Below, one piece after another: positions 15,964 to 23,687 of a stretch of 24,474 bases of DNA. Source of the DNA: GCA-2698665 sp038101125 (GTDB lineage: Bacteria; Pseudomonadota; Gammaproteobacteria; GCA-002705445; GCA-002716945). Each line of letters opens with the position of its first letter. Within the stretch, counting starts at the first letter, position 1. The position numbers and the translations under genes are program-made. The notes under the pieces are model-generated. The model was not told the origin of the DNA. It worked only from the letters and a program-made list of their open reading frames with translations, and did not search any database. The DNA is taken from assembly GCA_038101125.1 (NCBI GenBank), contig JAYNVZ010000016.1:1-24474 (forward strand), in the 5' to 3' direction.

Positions 15964-16362
15964 TTACTTTTTAAGATCACTAATATGTTTAGAAAGTGCA
16001 GAAGATGATTTTTGAATTTCTATAACAAATAAGAGTATAGATGCGCTTAATAATATTGTGGCCACCCCAAACAAACTAAAAGCAACAGAAGGCACATCTA
16101 TATATCTAAAAAATATCGTTAATAGATTAGCAATAAATGCTAGTCCAGCAAGCGTCTGCATTGATTTTACTAAGAACAATCTATCTGTTAATAATTCTAT
16201 TTGTTCAGTAAACTTATCTCTTACTTCTTCTTCTTGAAGAACTCTATCATGTAAGTCTCTAATTAATTTACTTAGAGAGCTATATCTGTTGCCAAAGACA
16301 ATCATCATTAATGGGATAGCTGGAAACAACAACGCTGGGTACCAAAAGTTTAAATCTTCCAT
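15964..16362 (-). CDS. DUF2721-family membrane protein
   Basis: A 132-residue inner-membrane protein of unknown function. It opens with a hydrophobic segment (about 9-24, LFPAIPLMMIVFGNRYSSL) that resembles the DUF2721 signature of FPAI followed by an N-R pair. A charged helical loop of about 40 residues (LIRDLHDRVLQEEEVRDKF...) follows, then two more membrane segments (about 68-85 and 92-115) and a short basic tail. This three-helix layout with a charged loop is the family pattern. It is the last gene of the long minus-strand string and is separated from the upstream nucleotidyltransferase by 54 bases containing a perfect AT-rich inverted repeat. No function can be assigned. Confidence 0.75.
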   Translation of the reverse strand: MEDLNFWYPALLFPAIPLMMIVFGNRYSSLSKLIRDLHDRVLQEEEVRDKFTEQIELLTDRLFLVKSMQTLAGLAFIANLLTIFFRYIDVPSVAFSLFGVATILLSASILLFVIEIQKSSSALSKHISDLKK

Positions 16363-16384
16363 AAAAAAACCTCTAAATCTATCT

Positions 16385-16413
16385 TATGTAATAATTAACT
16401 AAATTATTACATA
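16385..16413. repeat. Perfect 12-bp inverted repeat (AT-rich hairpin)
   Basis: Arms at 16385-16396 and 16402-16413 are exact reverse complements (TATGTAATAATT and its complement) around a five-base loop. It lies directly after the stop of the minus-strand nucleotidyltransferase gene. On the minus strand no T-run follows immediately. On the plus strand it is followed by a T-rich run, but no plus-strand gene ends there. It may stabilise or process the mRNA, or bind a dimeric protein. Confidence 0.55.
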
Positions 16414-16416
16414 TTA

Positions 16417-16863
16417 TTATTTTTTTGTCTGTTTTTCCCATCTATCAAGAATTTTACTTGAAGAATTCATTTTTGGACCCCCCACATTAAATTTGAACGA
16501 TACATCATTATCGTTAACAAATATATTATATTCTGGTGTATTAATCTCTCCTCTATCACCACCATTACAAAAGACTATCTGGTCATCTGGATATAATACT
16601 TTAGTTTTTTTTATTGCATCAATAGCAGTATCATCACTATCATCAAAATCTATGATGTCACTAACCATATATAATGCCTTAATTACAGCAGCCCTTTCTT
16701 TATAATCTAGAAAATATTTACCCTTTTTTCTCGCTAACCATTCATCAGAATTAATTCCTACAAGCAACAAGTCTCCTTCATTTTTTGCAGACATAAAATA
16801 ATCTATATGGCCTGAATGTAATGGGTCAAACCCTCCTGTAACTAATGAGATTTTCCTAGGCAT
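16417..16863 (-). CDS. Adenylyl/cytidylyltransferase-like protein (HxGH nucleotidyltransferase)
   Basis: A 148-residue nucleotidyltransferase of the TagD/RfaE-C-terminal-domain superfamily. VTGGFDPLHSGHIDYF (8-22) holds the HxGH motif (His16 and His19) that binds the triphosphate. VGINSDEWLARKKG (35-48) and ERAAVIKAL are the following conserved helix regions. FCNGGDRG (98-105) and NSSSKIL (133-139) replace the ISTT-type motif of TagD. It activates an unknown phosphorylated sugar or alcohol with CTP or ATP. It lies four bases after the lipoprotein gene in a housekeeping operon and not in the glycan block, so a link to the TagF-like transferase is only a possibility. Confidence 0.8.
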   Translation of the reverse strand: MPRKISLVTGGFDPLHSGHIDYFMSAKNEGDLLLVGINSDEWLARKKGKYFLDYKERAAVIKALYMVSDIIDFDDSDDTAIDAIKKTKVLYPDDQIVFCNGGDRGEINTPEYNIFVNDNDVSFKFNVGGPKMNSSSKILDRWEKQTKK

Positions 16864-16866
16864 ACT

Positions 16867-17325
16867 TTACTCAAAGTTTACCAAAAGTTTACGACGCATT
16901 TCAAAATAATTCTCTTCATCTATAATTCCTTGATTGTATTTAATCTTAATATCCTCAAGCTTTATTAAGGTTTCAGAAACTAATTTCTGATAATTATCGC
17001 CTTTAGGCTGAGCACATCCTTTTTTATTATAAATTTTTAATAAATGCTCTTTACGTTCAGAAGCATTATATTCCGCATGGATTGATGATCCGTAAGTCAC
17101 AAAATAAGCTGGAAAGAAAAAGAGACCAGATAATATATTTTCATTTGTTACACCTTTGCTTGCATGAGCCTCATCTTCATTTAAATCAGCTTTCTCAAAC
17201 GCAAGCCTTAACTCATTACATGTCATTACCTCATCATTAGCCTGCATTATATCAATGGCTTTAGGTGTTGCACATGAAGAAATAAAAATACCTATAACAA
17301 GATATGAAACCAATTTTTTAATCAT
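16867..17325 (-). CDS. Putative lipoprotein with C-terminal SHOCT domain
   Basis: A 152-residue protein with a lipoprotein signal peptide: basic start, hydrophobic core and lipobox ISSC, with Cys18 as the lipidation site. The middle part (about 30-110) has a short hydrophobic patch (ILSGLFFFPAYFVTYG) and two Cys (36 and 105). The end, about 118-150 (LIKLEDIKIKYNQGIIDEENY and the following MRRKLL), matches the SHOCT pattern of a helix, a Gly-Ile-Ile turn, an acidic pair and K-K/R-x-L-L. SHOCT domains are thought to mediate oligomerisation. It probably sits in the periplasmic leaflet or outer membrane. I cannot assign a function. The spacer to the upstream nuclease gene is two bases. Confidence 0.72.
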   Translation of the reverse strand: MIKKLVSYLVIGIFISSCATPKAIDIMQANDEVMTCNELRLAFEKADLNEDEAHASKGVTNENILSGLFFFPAYFVTYGSSIHAEYNASERKEHLLKIYNKKGCAQPKGDNYQKLVSETLIKLEDIKIKYNQGIIDEENYFEMRRKLLVNFE

Positions 17326-17327
17326 TT

Positions 17328-17807
17328 TTATTTACACTTTTTTCTAAAAATACATGGTTCTACGGGATTTGTATAACCCCATAAACCTTTATTATTTATT
17401 TTAGCATGGTTTTCTAAATTTATAAGATAACTGTTAGATCTATATTTTCTATAAACCCAAGCATTGCCGCTTTTAATCATCTTAGCATTTATATATATTG
17501 CTTCATTATTATTATAAAGATAAATATCAGCTAACTGTCTTCCATATCTATCATCTTTATCTGTAACTACAAAAACTTTTTTGTTTAATAATAAATTCTC
17601 AAGGAAGTTTTTCGATTTAATTCCATAGTCTTGTTTTTTTTCTGGAGCATCAATGTATAACAATCTAATAGTGCTAGTAGTCTCTCCTGCTTTAATTTTG
17701 ATGCTATCTCCATCAGTAACTTTAACAACCAGAGCCTCATATTCAGATGCATTGATATCGATTATAAATAATGAAAAGAAACTAATTGCTACCAACAAAT
17801 ATTTCAT
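17328..17807 (-). CDS. Secreted thermonuclease (SNase)-family nuclease
   Basis: A 159-residue secreted nuclease. Residues 1-20 form a signal peptide (ending INA). The SNase OB-fold follows: TDGDS (31-35, metal Asp33), TIRLLYIDAPE (46-56, with Arg48, Asp53 and Glu56 matching the staphylococcal Arg35, Asp40 and Glu43), and DRYGRQLADIY (86-96, with Arg90 matching Arg87). MIKSGNAWVYRKY and the NKGLWG helix are typical. All catalytic residues are present, so it should cleave DNA and RNA in the periplasm or outside the cell, perhaps for nutrient scavenging. The start overlaps the end of the acyltransferase gene by four bases, indicating coupled translation. Confidence 0.9.
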   Translation of the reverse strand: MKYLLVAISFFSLFIIDINASEYEALVVKVTDGDSIKIKAGETTSTIRLLYIDAPEKKQDYGIKSKNFLENLLLNKKVFVVTDKDDRYGRQLADIYLYNNNEAIYINAKMIKSGNAWVYRKYRSNSYLINLENHAKINNKGLWGYTNPVEPCIFRKKCK

Positions 17808-18961
17808 ATAGATTTTATAAAATTTTCTATTTCCTTTGAGAATCTATTAGTATCAACTAGAAATGAATCATGTCCCTGAATACAATCGAGTTCTTTATAC
17901 TCGACTATAGTATTAGATAATGACAATAATTCTGCAATTTCTTTTTGTTGTTGCGATGGAAAAAGAATATCTGTAGTTACACCAAGGACCAACGCTTTAT
18001 CTATTTTCGTTTTAGAAATCGCATCTAATGTTGATTCACCATGTTTAGCTACATCAAACCAATCCATTGCTCTAGATAGATATAAATAGCAATTAGCATC
18101 AAAGATATTCTGAAACTTCACAGCCTGATGCTCTAAGTAAGACTCAATTTCAAACTCAAAGCTTGTGTTCTCAATACCAAAAGTATTTTGATTCAGCTTA
18201 TTATCATCAGATTTTTTTCGACCAAACCTTTGTGTCCATTCAGAAGCTGATCTATAAGATGTCATTCCAATTTTTCTGGCAATACGCACACCATTCAATG
18301 GTGGTTTTTCGTAAGAATAAAAACCATTATTCCATAATGGGTCTTTTCTGATTACTTCTCTTTGAAGAGATCTTAATGCAATTGCATATGGAAGCGCTTG
18401 AGTTGCAGAAGATATTAAAATAAGATTCTTAACTAAAGTACTATGCAGAATCGAAAAAGCAAGTGCTTTCATACCTCCTAAAGACGGGCCAATTAAAACT
18501 TTTATCGAATCAATACCTAATTTCTCTAGTAATAAAGATGATGCATTAGCCATATCCTCAACAGTTAGCTCAGGAAATGTTAGCCTGTATGGCTCATTTG
18601 TCTTTTTATTAATCGATACCGGGCTTGTTGATCCAAAACAGCTGCCCAACGTATTTATGCAAATAACATAATGATCTTTTGTGTTTATTGCCTTATCAAG
18701 ACCTACTACTGCTTCCCACCAACCTGGAGTCTGATCAACAGAAGAGGAAGTTACATGTGAGCTAGCTGATAAACCAGTAAAAATTACAATCACATTAGAT
18801 TTATCTTTGTTAAGAGAACCCCATGTTTCATAAGCAATATTTAACTCCGAAAGCATGCCGCCTCTAACAAGATCAAAGTCGTCTGCAACTTTAGTTACTG
18901 TAGCAGAATCATTATTATGCTTAAAAAGCTGAATAATATTTTTATTTGAATCTGTTTTCAT
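17804..18961 (-). CDS. metX: MetX-family homoserine (or serine) O-acyltransferase
   Basis: A 385-residue alpha/beta-hydrolase-fold acyltransferase. The nucleophile elbow is GPSLGGMKAL (158-167, Ser160). The acid is Asp331 (TTDILFP) and the base is His364 (QGHDSFLVD). NTLGSCFGSTSP (103-114) and LTFPELTVEDM (127-137) are further MetX hallmarks. MetX proteins activate homoserine with acetyl- or succinyl-CoA for methionine synthesis. Some relatives succinylate serine for cysteine synthesis, and the LGSCFGST...PYRLTFPEL pattern leaves that alternative open. Length is normal. It begins nine bases after holB and overlaps the nuclease gene by four bases, so it is within the conserved operon. Confidence 0.88.
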   Translation of the reverse strand: MKTDSNKNIIQLFKHNNDSATVTKVADDFDLVRGGMLSELNIAYETWGSLNKDKSNVIVIFTGLSASSHVTSSSVDQTPGWWEAVVGLDKAINTKDHYVICINTLGSCFGSTSPVSINKKTNEPYRLTFPELTVEDMANASSLLLEKLGIDSIKVLIGPSLGGMKALAFSILHSTLVKNLILISSATQALPYAIALRSLQREVIRKDPLWNNGFYSYEKPPLNGVRIARKIGMTSYRSASEWTQRFGRKKSDDNKLNQNTFGIENTSFEFEIESYLEHQAVKFQNIFDANCYLYLSRAMDWFDVAKHGESTLDAISKTKIDKALVLGVTTDILFPSQQQKEIAELLSLSNTIVEYKELDCIQGHDSFLVDTNRFSKEIENFIKSI

Positions 18962-18970
18962 AAAGCGATG

Positions 18971-19948
18971 TTAGTATAATTCTCGATTTAAAACAATTAA
19001 TAAGTTATCATAGAAAAGTTTTTTGTTAAGGTTTCCGCGCATATCAATTTTCAAAGTCTGCAAAATTCTAATAATATGGGTCGCTCTTAAACTGTTAATT
19101 GGGATTTTCTTAGATAATGCAATATAAATTCCTTTTATGCTGCTAGCGTCATCTAGGAATGAGCCTTTCATCAATATATAAAATAATGACATAAGATAGT
19201 CAATGCATAAGCACCCTCTTTCCATCCAATCCTTAGAAAGAGTTATCGGATTAATTTTATTTTCATATAAATCAGATAACTCAGCCTCAAACAACTTATA
19301 ATTATTGAGATACTCATATTCTTTATTCATATCTTTTAAACTCGGCTTTGATGATAAATAGAAATCATAATGAGAGTCATATGTATTTTTAGTTTCATTT
19401 ATATTATATCTAAAAAGATGACATCTACTCTTAACTGTGTCCTTAATTGATTCTACCTCAGAAGCTAATAATAAAAAAATACATGGTGAATTTGTTTCTT
19501 CTAGCGTCTTAAGTAATGCTGCAGATGATTGGGCATTTAGATAGTTACAATTATTGATAATAATAAACTTGTGTTTATATCTCGGGGTAATATTAGTAAA
19601 TTCTTTTAAATCTCTGATATGGTCTATTGCTATATCTGACCCAACTCTACAATTATCAAACTTGTCTTCGAACCCTAATTCATACAACAATCTTTCTTTG
19701 TTACTAATCATTCGCTCAAATTTTCCAGATTTATTATATAAAGGCAAAGACAAATAAAATATATCTGAGCTTGACATTAAGTTATCAGAATATGCAATAT
19801 CATTAGATTCATAGTATTTTTTAATGAGATGATTAACAAAAGAATATTTTCCTGTAGCATTAGGAGAATGAATAATTATATTATAATTTCTTTTTTTAAA
19901 ATCATACTGGTTAGAAAATTGATTAAGGTTGCCTTCTAGGTTATTCAT
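18971..19948 (-). CDS. holB: DNA polymerase III subunit delta' (HolB-like)
   Basis: A 325-residue clamp-loader protein. HSPNATGKYSF (27-37) occupies the Walker A place in degenerate form. FIIINNCNYLNAQSSAALLK (128-147) with LKTLEE is the hallmark of delta' and gamma subunits. SRC (174-176) is the sensor I SRC motif. The four cysteines that bind zinc in E. coli delta' are absent: no CxxC-type cluster occurs between residues 40 and 100. The C-terminal half is divergent. Identity is backed by position just after tmk (eight-base overlap), the order found in many gammaproteobacteria. It helps load the beta clamp during replication. Confidence 0.85.
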   Translation of the reverse strand: MNNLEGNLNQFSNQYDFKKRNYNIIIHSPNATGKYSFVNHLIKKYYESNDIAYSDNLMSSSDIFYLSLPLYNKSGKFERMISNKERLLYELGFEDKFDNCRVGSDIAIDHIRDLKEFTNITPRYKHKFIIINNCNYLNAQSSAALLKTLEETNSPCIFLLLASEVESIKDTVKSRCHLFRYNINETKNTYDSHYDFYLSSKPSLKDMNKEYEYLNNYKLFEAELSDLYENKINPITLSKDWMERGCLCIDYLMSLFYILMKGSFLDDASSIKGIYIALSKKIPINSLRATHIIRILQTLKIDMRGNLNKKLFYDNLLIVLNRELY

Positions 19949-20561
19949 TTATTAACTTGTCCAAATATCCCTTTAATACTTTTTCAACATCATTTTTATC
20001 ACCATCTGTCAAAACACTAACAACTTTAGCATTATTTTTGAATACTTCTGAATATGCATCTTTAATTTTTATTAAAAATTCTTTTCCCTGGTTTTCAAAT
20101 TTATCTGATATATCTCTTTTATTAATTCTTGAGAAACTAGTATCAATAGATGCGTCAAGATGGAATATTAGAGAAATATTTTTAGAGAAATACTCATCTA
20201 GAGCATTATGTAGCTCAATAACTTCTTTATTACCTTGAGAAATGCCTTGATATACCAAAGTTGAGTAATGAAACCTATCACAAATAACATACTTACCTTC
20301 TGATAACGCTTTTAGGATAACATTGTTATAGTTGTAAACTCTTGAGGCATAAAACAAAACTGCTTCAGATACTGAGTCTAGATTAGAATTGGTGTCTAAT
20401 AATATATCTCTGACTGATTCTCCGAAAGTAGTGCCGCCAGGCTCTCTTGTAACTATACATTCAACATCACACTTCTTAAGATAATCAGAGACATACTGTA
20501 TATGGGTAGATTTACCAGTTCCCTCATTACCTTCAAATATTATAAATTTTCCAATAGCCAT
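19941..20561 (-). CDS. tmk: Thymidylate kinase
   Basis: A 206-residue dTMP kinase. GNEGTGKST (11-19) is the P-loop, REPGGT (39-44) is the substrate-binding element, and DRFHYST (95-101) is the DR-x-x-S-type motif contacting dTMP. RINKRDISDKFE is the lid region. It phosphorylates dTMP to dTDP for DNA synthesis. It follows pabC by three bases and overlaps holB by eight bases. All catalytic elements are intact. Confidence 0.95.
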   Translation of the reverse strand: MAIGKFIIFEGNEGTGKSTHIQYVSDYLKKCDVECIVTREPGGTTFGESVRDILLDTNSNLDSVSEAVLFYASRVYNYNNVILKALSEGKYVICDRFHYSTLVYQGISQGNKEVIELHNALDEYFSKNISLIFHLDASIDTSFSRINKRDISDKFENQGKEFLIKIKDAYSEVFKNNAKVVSVLTDGDKNDVEKVLKGYLDKLINE

Positions 20562-20564
20562 ACA

Positions 20565-21383
20565 TTAATATATAAAATCCTTAAGTATATTATATATTAT
20601 ATGGTCCTTAGAAAATTTATTATTTTCAATTTGATCAATAAAAACTAAACCCTGAACCGAGTTAACTTTAAATGAAACATCATAATTCTTTAAAGTCTTG
20701 ATAGATATATCTTTTTCTAGGACCTTATATTTTTTATTCTTTAAATATTTAATAATTTGATTTTTTATTATTCCATCAATTCCACATTTAGCTATCTTTG
20801 GAGAATAGAAAATTATATTTGACTTATTTGTTTTAGCAAAAAATATATTTGATGATAAAGTTTCTATAATATTATTATTATGTGTAACAACCAAATCATC
20901 TATATTTTTCTGCATATTCAATTCGTTCGCAATTAAACATTGATCAATCCTATTTAAATGTTTAATTTTTGCTAAATCAGAATTCTCGTAAATATTATAG
21001 TTAGAGATTTTTAATTTGATTGCTTTATTTTTTTTAACAGCTAATGTCTTATCATGTTTGATGAAATATAAATTATGACTTATATCTTTTGTAAATTTAT
21101 AACCAAATGTACTAGATCCACGTGTTAAGATTATTTTGATTACACAGTTTGTTTTTTTGCCAATAGACTTTTTTATATTTTTTTTAAGGAGATCCAAACT
21201 AGGCTTATTAAGTTTTAGTTTTTTACATCCAGCATGAAGTCTTTTTGTATGATCTATTAAATATTTTATTTTTGAGTCTTTTATAAGAATTGTTTCAAAT
21301 AAGCCATCTCCATAATTAAAACCTCTATCATGAATAGAAATGTTTTTTGGATTTATGAAGATATTAAACTTAGAATGATTCAT
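20565..21383 (-). CDS. pabC: Aminodeoxychorismate lyase
   Basis: A 272-residue PLP-dependent fold-IV enzyme that releases 4-aminobenzoate from aminodeoxychorismate for folate synthesis. DRGFNYGDGLFETI (19-32) is the family opening. IKHLNRIDQ (140-148) carries the PLP lysine (Lys141). ETLSSNIF (174-181) and CGIDGIIK (200-207) are the cofactor phosphate and dicarboxylate-side elements. The IKHLNR sequence favours PabC over branched-chain aminotransferases or D-amino-acid aminotransferases, as does the place between fabF and tmk. The gene is noticeably more AT-rich and lysine- and asparagine-rich than fabF beside it. No mltG gene follows it. Confidence 0.9.
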   Translation of the reverse strand: MNHSKFNIFINPKNISIHDRGFNYGDGLFETILIKDSKIKYLIDHTKRLHAGCKKLKLNKPSLDLLKKNIKKSIGKKTNCVIKIILTRGSSTFGYKFTKDISHNLYFIKHDKTLAVKKNKAIKLKISNYNIYENSDLAKIKHLNRIDQCLIANELNMQKNIDDLVVTHNNNIIETLSSNIFFAKTNKSNIIFYSPKIAKCGIDGIIKNQIIKYLKNKKYKVLEKDISIKTLKNYDVSFKVNSVQGLVFIDQIENNKFSKDHIIYNILKDFIY

Positions 21384-21391
21384 TCAACTGA

Positions 21392-22633
21392 TCAATCATA
21401 TTTTGAAAATACTATAGAGCCATTCGTTCCACCAAAACCAAAAGAATTAGTTAAGGCATGCTTAATATCCATTTTTTTGGATGACTTAATATTAAAATCC
21501 AAATCGCACTCGGGATCTTGATTATCCACATTTATTGTTTGATGTATGGTTTGATTCTTTAAAGATAACACGGTTACTAGTGCCTCAACTCCGCCTGCCG
21601 CGCCAAGCAAATGCCCTATCATTGACTTAGTGGAATTTATAACTAAGTTTTTTGAATGGTTTCCAAATAAATTTTTAACAGCTTTTGCTTCAACAATGTC
21701 ACCTGCAGGTGTTGATGTTCCATGAGCATTAATATAGCTTACATCTTCGATATTTAAGTCAGCATCTTTTATAGCGTTTTTCATGCTTCTCTGCGCGCCT
21801 TCTCCGCTCTCCGACGGGAGAGTCATATGAAAAGCATCAGCGCTCATGCCATAACCGGATAGCTCCGCATATATTTTCGCCCCTCTTCTTTTCGCATGCT
21901 CTAATTCTTCAAGTACCAACACTCCAGCACCATCACCAAGGACAAAACCATCTCTTCCTGTGTCCCATGGTCTACTAGCCTTCTCTGGATCATCATTTCT
22001 TGTGGATAATGCTCTGGCAGCTGCAAAACCACCTATACCAAGAGGTGTAGTAGCCATTTCAGCGCCGCCACATATCATTAGATCAGCATGAGAGTATTGT
22101 ATTTGCCTATATCCCTCTCCTATATTATGAGTACCTGTTGTACACGCAGTAACAATTGATAGGTTCGGACCCTTATAACCATATTTAATGGACAAATTAC
22201 CAGAGATCATATTTATTATAGTCGCAGGTATAAAAAATGGAGAAATCCTCTTAGCGCCTGATTTCAAATAAGTATTATATGTTTTTTCAATACTAGGTAA
22301 GCCTCCAATTCCGGATCCTATTGCAACACCAATTCTTTCAAGATCCAAATCACAATTTTCTAGGCCTGAGTCTGTGATAGCATCTATGCCAGCAGCCATC
22401 CCATATTGCATAAATAGGTCTAACGTGCGTTGCTCTTTAATGTCAAAATATTTTTCCGCATTAAAATCTTTTATGGGCGCAGAAAATTTAACAGGCATGT
22501 CGCTTGCATCAAATACTGTAATTGGTTGAACGCCAGATTTACCAGCATTAAGGGCTGACCATAAGTCATCAACAGTATTTCCAACCGGCGATATACATCC
22601 CAAACCAGTAACTACGACTCTTCTTTTTTGCAT
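21392..22633 (-). CDS. fabF: Beta-ketoacyl-ACP synthase II
   Basis: A 413-residue condensing enzyme. The catalytic triad is complete: Cys164 in TACTTGTHN, His304 in NAHGTSTPAGD and His341 in KSMIGHLLGAAGG (with Lys336). It starts RRVVVTGLGCISPVG and ends NSFGFGGTNGSIVF, both diagnostic. It elongates acyl-ACP with malonyl-ACP. It lies nine bases after acpP and eight bases before pabC. Length and motifs are fully typical of FabF rather than FabB. Confidence 0.96.
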   Translation of the reverse strand: MQKRRVVVTGLGCISPVGNTVDDLWSALNAGKSGVQPITVFDASDMPVKFSAPIKDFNAEKYFDIKEQRTLDLFMQYGMAAGIDAITDSGLENCDLDLERIGVAIGSGIGGLPSIEKTYNTYLKSGAKRISPFFIPATIINMISGNLSIKYGYKGPNLSIVTACTTGTHNIGEGYRQIQYSHADLMICGGAEMATTPLGIGGFAAARALSTRNDDPEKASRPWDTGRDGFVLGDGAGVLVLEELEHAKRRGAKIYAELSGYGMSADAFHMTLPSESGEGAQRSMKNAIKDADLNIEDVSYINAHGTSTPAGDIVEAKAVKNLFGNHSKNLVINSTKSMIGHLLGAAGGVEALVTVLSLKNQTIHQTINVDNQDPECDLDFNIKSSKKMDIKHALTNSFGFGGTNGSIVFSKYD

Positions 22634-22642
22634 TTTTATTAA

Positions 22643-22876
22643 TTATAGATTTTTATTAACATAATCAATGGCTTGTTGAACAGTTGTTATTTTTTCGGCT
22701 TCTTCGTCCGGAATTTCCGTATCAAATTCTTCTTCAAGACCCATCACTAATTCGACTGTATCAAGAGAGTCAGCACCTAAATCATCAATGAACTTTGAAT
22801 CATTTTTTACATCTTCTTCTTTTACCCCAAGCTGTTTTACTACAACACTTTTTACTCGCTCATCTATATTACTCAT
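22643..22876 (-). CDS. acpP: Acyl carrier protein
   Basis: A 77-residue acidic carrier protein. Ser37 in DDLGADSLDTVEL receives the 4'-phosphopantetheine arm. LDTVELVMGLEEEF is helix II, the partner-recognition helix, and IPDEEAEKITTVQQAIDYV completes the fold. It carries acyl chains for fatty acid synthesis. A strong ribosome-binding site (GGAGAT, 22885-22890) lies eight bases before the ATG, and a TATAAT lies just upstream, which fits a highly expressed gene. Confidence 0.97.
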   Translation of the reverse strand: MSNIDERVKSVVVKQLGVKEEDVKNDSKFIDDLGADSLDTVELVMGLEEEFDTEIPDEEAEKITTVQQAIDYVNKNL

Positions 22877-22949
22877 GTTTTTTTATCTCCTTCATTTATA
22901 TTATACTGTGATGATATCTACAAACATTCTACAAGAAATTTACTTGTTT
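22877..22949 (-). promoter_or_regulatory. acpP leader: -10-like box, ribosome-binding site and small inverted repeat
   Basis: This 73-base spacer is the longest in the minus-strand operon. Read on the minus strand it has TATAAT at 22905-22900 (perfect -10, but no good -35 at 16-18 bases) and GGAGAT at 22890-22885, eight bases before the acpP ATG. The inverted repeat ACAAG/CTTGT (arms 22931-22935 and 22943-22947, AAATTT core) sits upstream of the -10 and could be an operator. An internal acpP promoter is common in this cluster. The ribosome-binding site is firm and the rest is tentative. Confidence 0.4.
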
Positions 22950-23687
22950 TCACATATATAACCCACCATTTACATTAATATTTTCACCCGTGATGTAAGA
23001 CGCCTTATCAGATGCCAAAAACCCTACCACGTTCGCCAATTCGGATGCCAGCCCCATTCTTCCAAGTGGAATCGACTTAATAAGCATGTCTTTCTGAGAA
23101 TCTTTTAATTTTTTTGTCATATCTGTATCAATAAATCCTGGAGAAATAGTATTTACTGTAATATTTCTGCTTGCAACTTCTTTAGCTAACGATTTTGTGA
23201 AACCTAATAAGGCTGATTTTGTTGATGAATAATTTGTTTGGCCAGCATTACCGCTAACACCTACAACAGAGCCTATATTAATAACTCGACCATATCTGTC
23301 TTTCATCATGTCTTTGACAAATTCTTTTGTTATACGGTATATCGAGGTCAAATTAGTGTCTATTACATCGTCCCACTCTTTATCGCTCATTCTAATTAAA
23401 AGATTATCCATTGTAATGCCAGCATTATTTACTAACACTGAGACTTTGCCATACTCACTTGTTATTTTTTCGTTTAAAGCCGCAACAGCATTTTTGTCAG
23501 TAACATCAAAAATAACACCACAGCCGCTTCCATTGATTGATTTTAATGCATTATTAACGTCATCAACGCCTTGCCGTGATCTAGAAGTGCCTATTACGGT
23601 AAAACCATCATTTAATAGAGAAATCAGTATTTCTTTACCGATACCCCTGTTTGCTCCAGTAATTAATGCTATTTTTGACTCAGTCAT
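22950..23687 (-). CDS. fabG: 3-oxoacyl-ACP reductase
   Basis: A 245-residue NADPH-dependent SDR. With the chosen start (MTESKIALITGANRGIG) the glycine-rich loop is at 11-17, Ser140 is in GSVVGVSG, and Tyr153 and Lys157 are in YSSTK. These sit close to the E. coli FabG positions (138, 151 and 155). A longer frame reaches 23720, but its extra 11 residues run into fabD and add nothing to the fold, so the internal ATG is preferred. It then overlaps the fabD end by eight bases. It reduces 3-oxoacyl-ACP in each elongation cycle. Confidence 0.95.
   Translation of the reverse strand: MTESKIALITGANRGIGKEILISLLNDGFTVIGTSRSRQGVDDVNNALKSINGSGCGVIFDVTDKNAVAALNEKITSEYGKVSVLVNNAGITMDNLLIRMSDKEWDDVIDTNLTSIYRITKEFVKDMMKDRYGRVINIGSVVGVSGNAGQTNYSSTKSALLGFTKSLAKEVASRNITVNTISPGFIDTDMTKKLKDSQKDMLIKSIPLGRMGLASELANVVGFLASDKASYITGENINVNGGLYM

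Noticed and set aside
15947..15975. Bidirectional terminator between the convergent genes (CTTAAAA ... TTTTAAG)
   Set aside because: The stem is only seven A/T-rich pairs with a long loop. Such matches are expected by chance at this base composition.
16417..16863. Nucleotidyltransferase as TagD, supplying CDP-glycerol to the TagF-like protein
   Set aside because: It has HxGH but a different C-terminal motif (NSSSKIL) and the NGGDR element, and lies in the opposite-strand housekeeping operon. The superfamily is too broad to support this.
22931..22947. Terminator between fabG and acpP
   Set aside because: The five-base-pair stem has no T-run on the transcribed (minus) strand. It is kept only as a possible operator within the leader.
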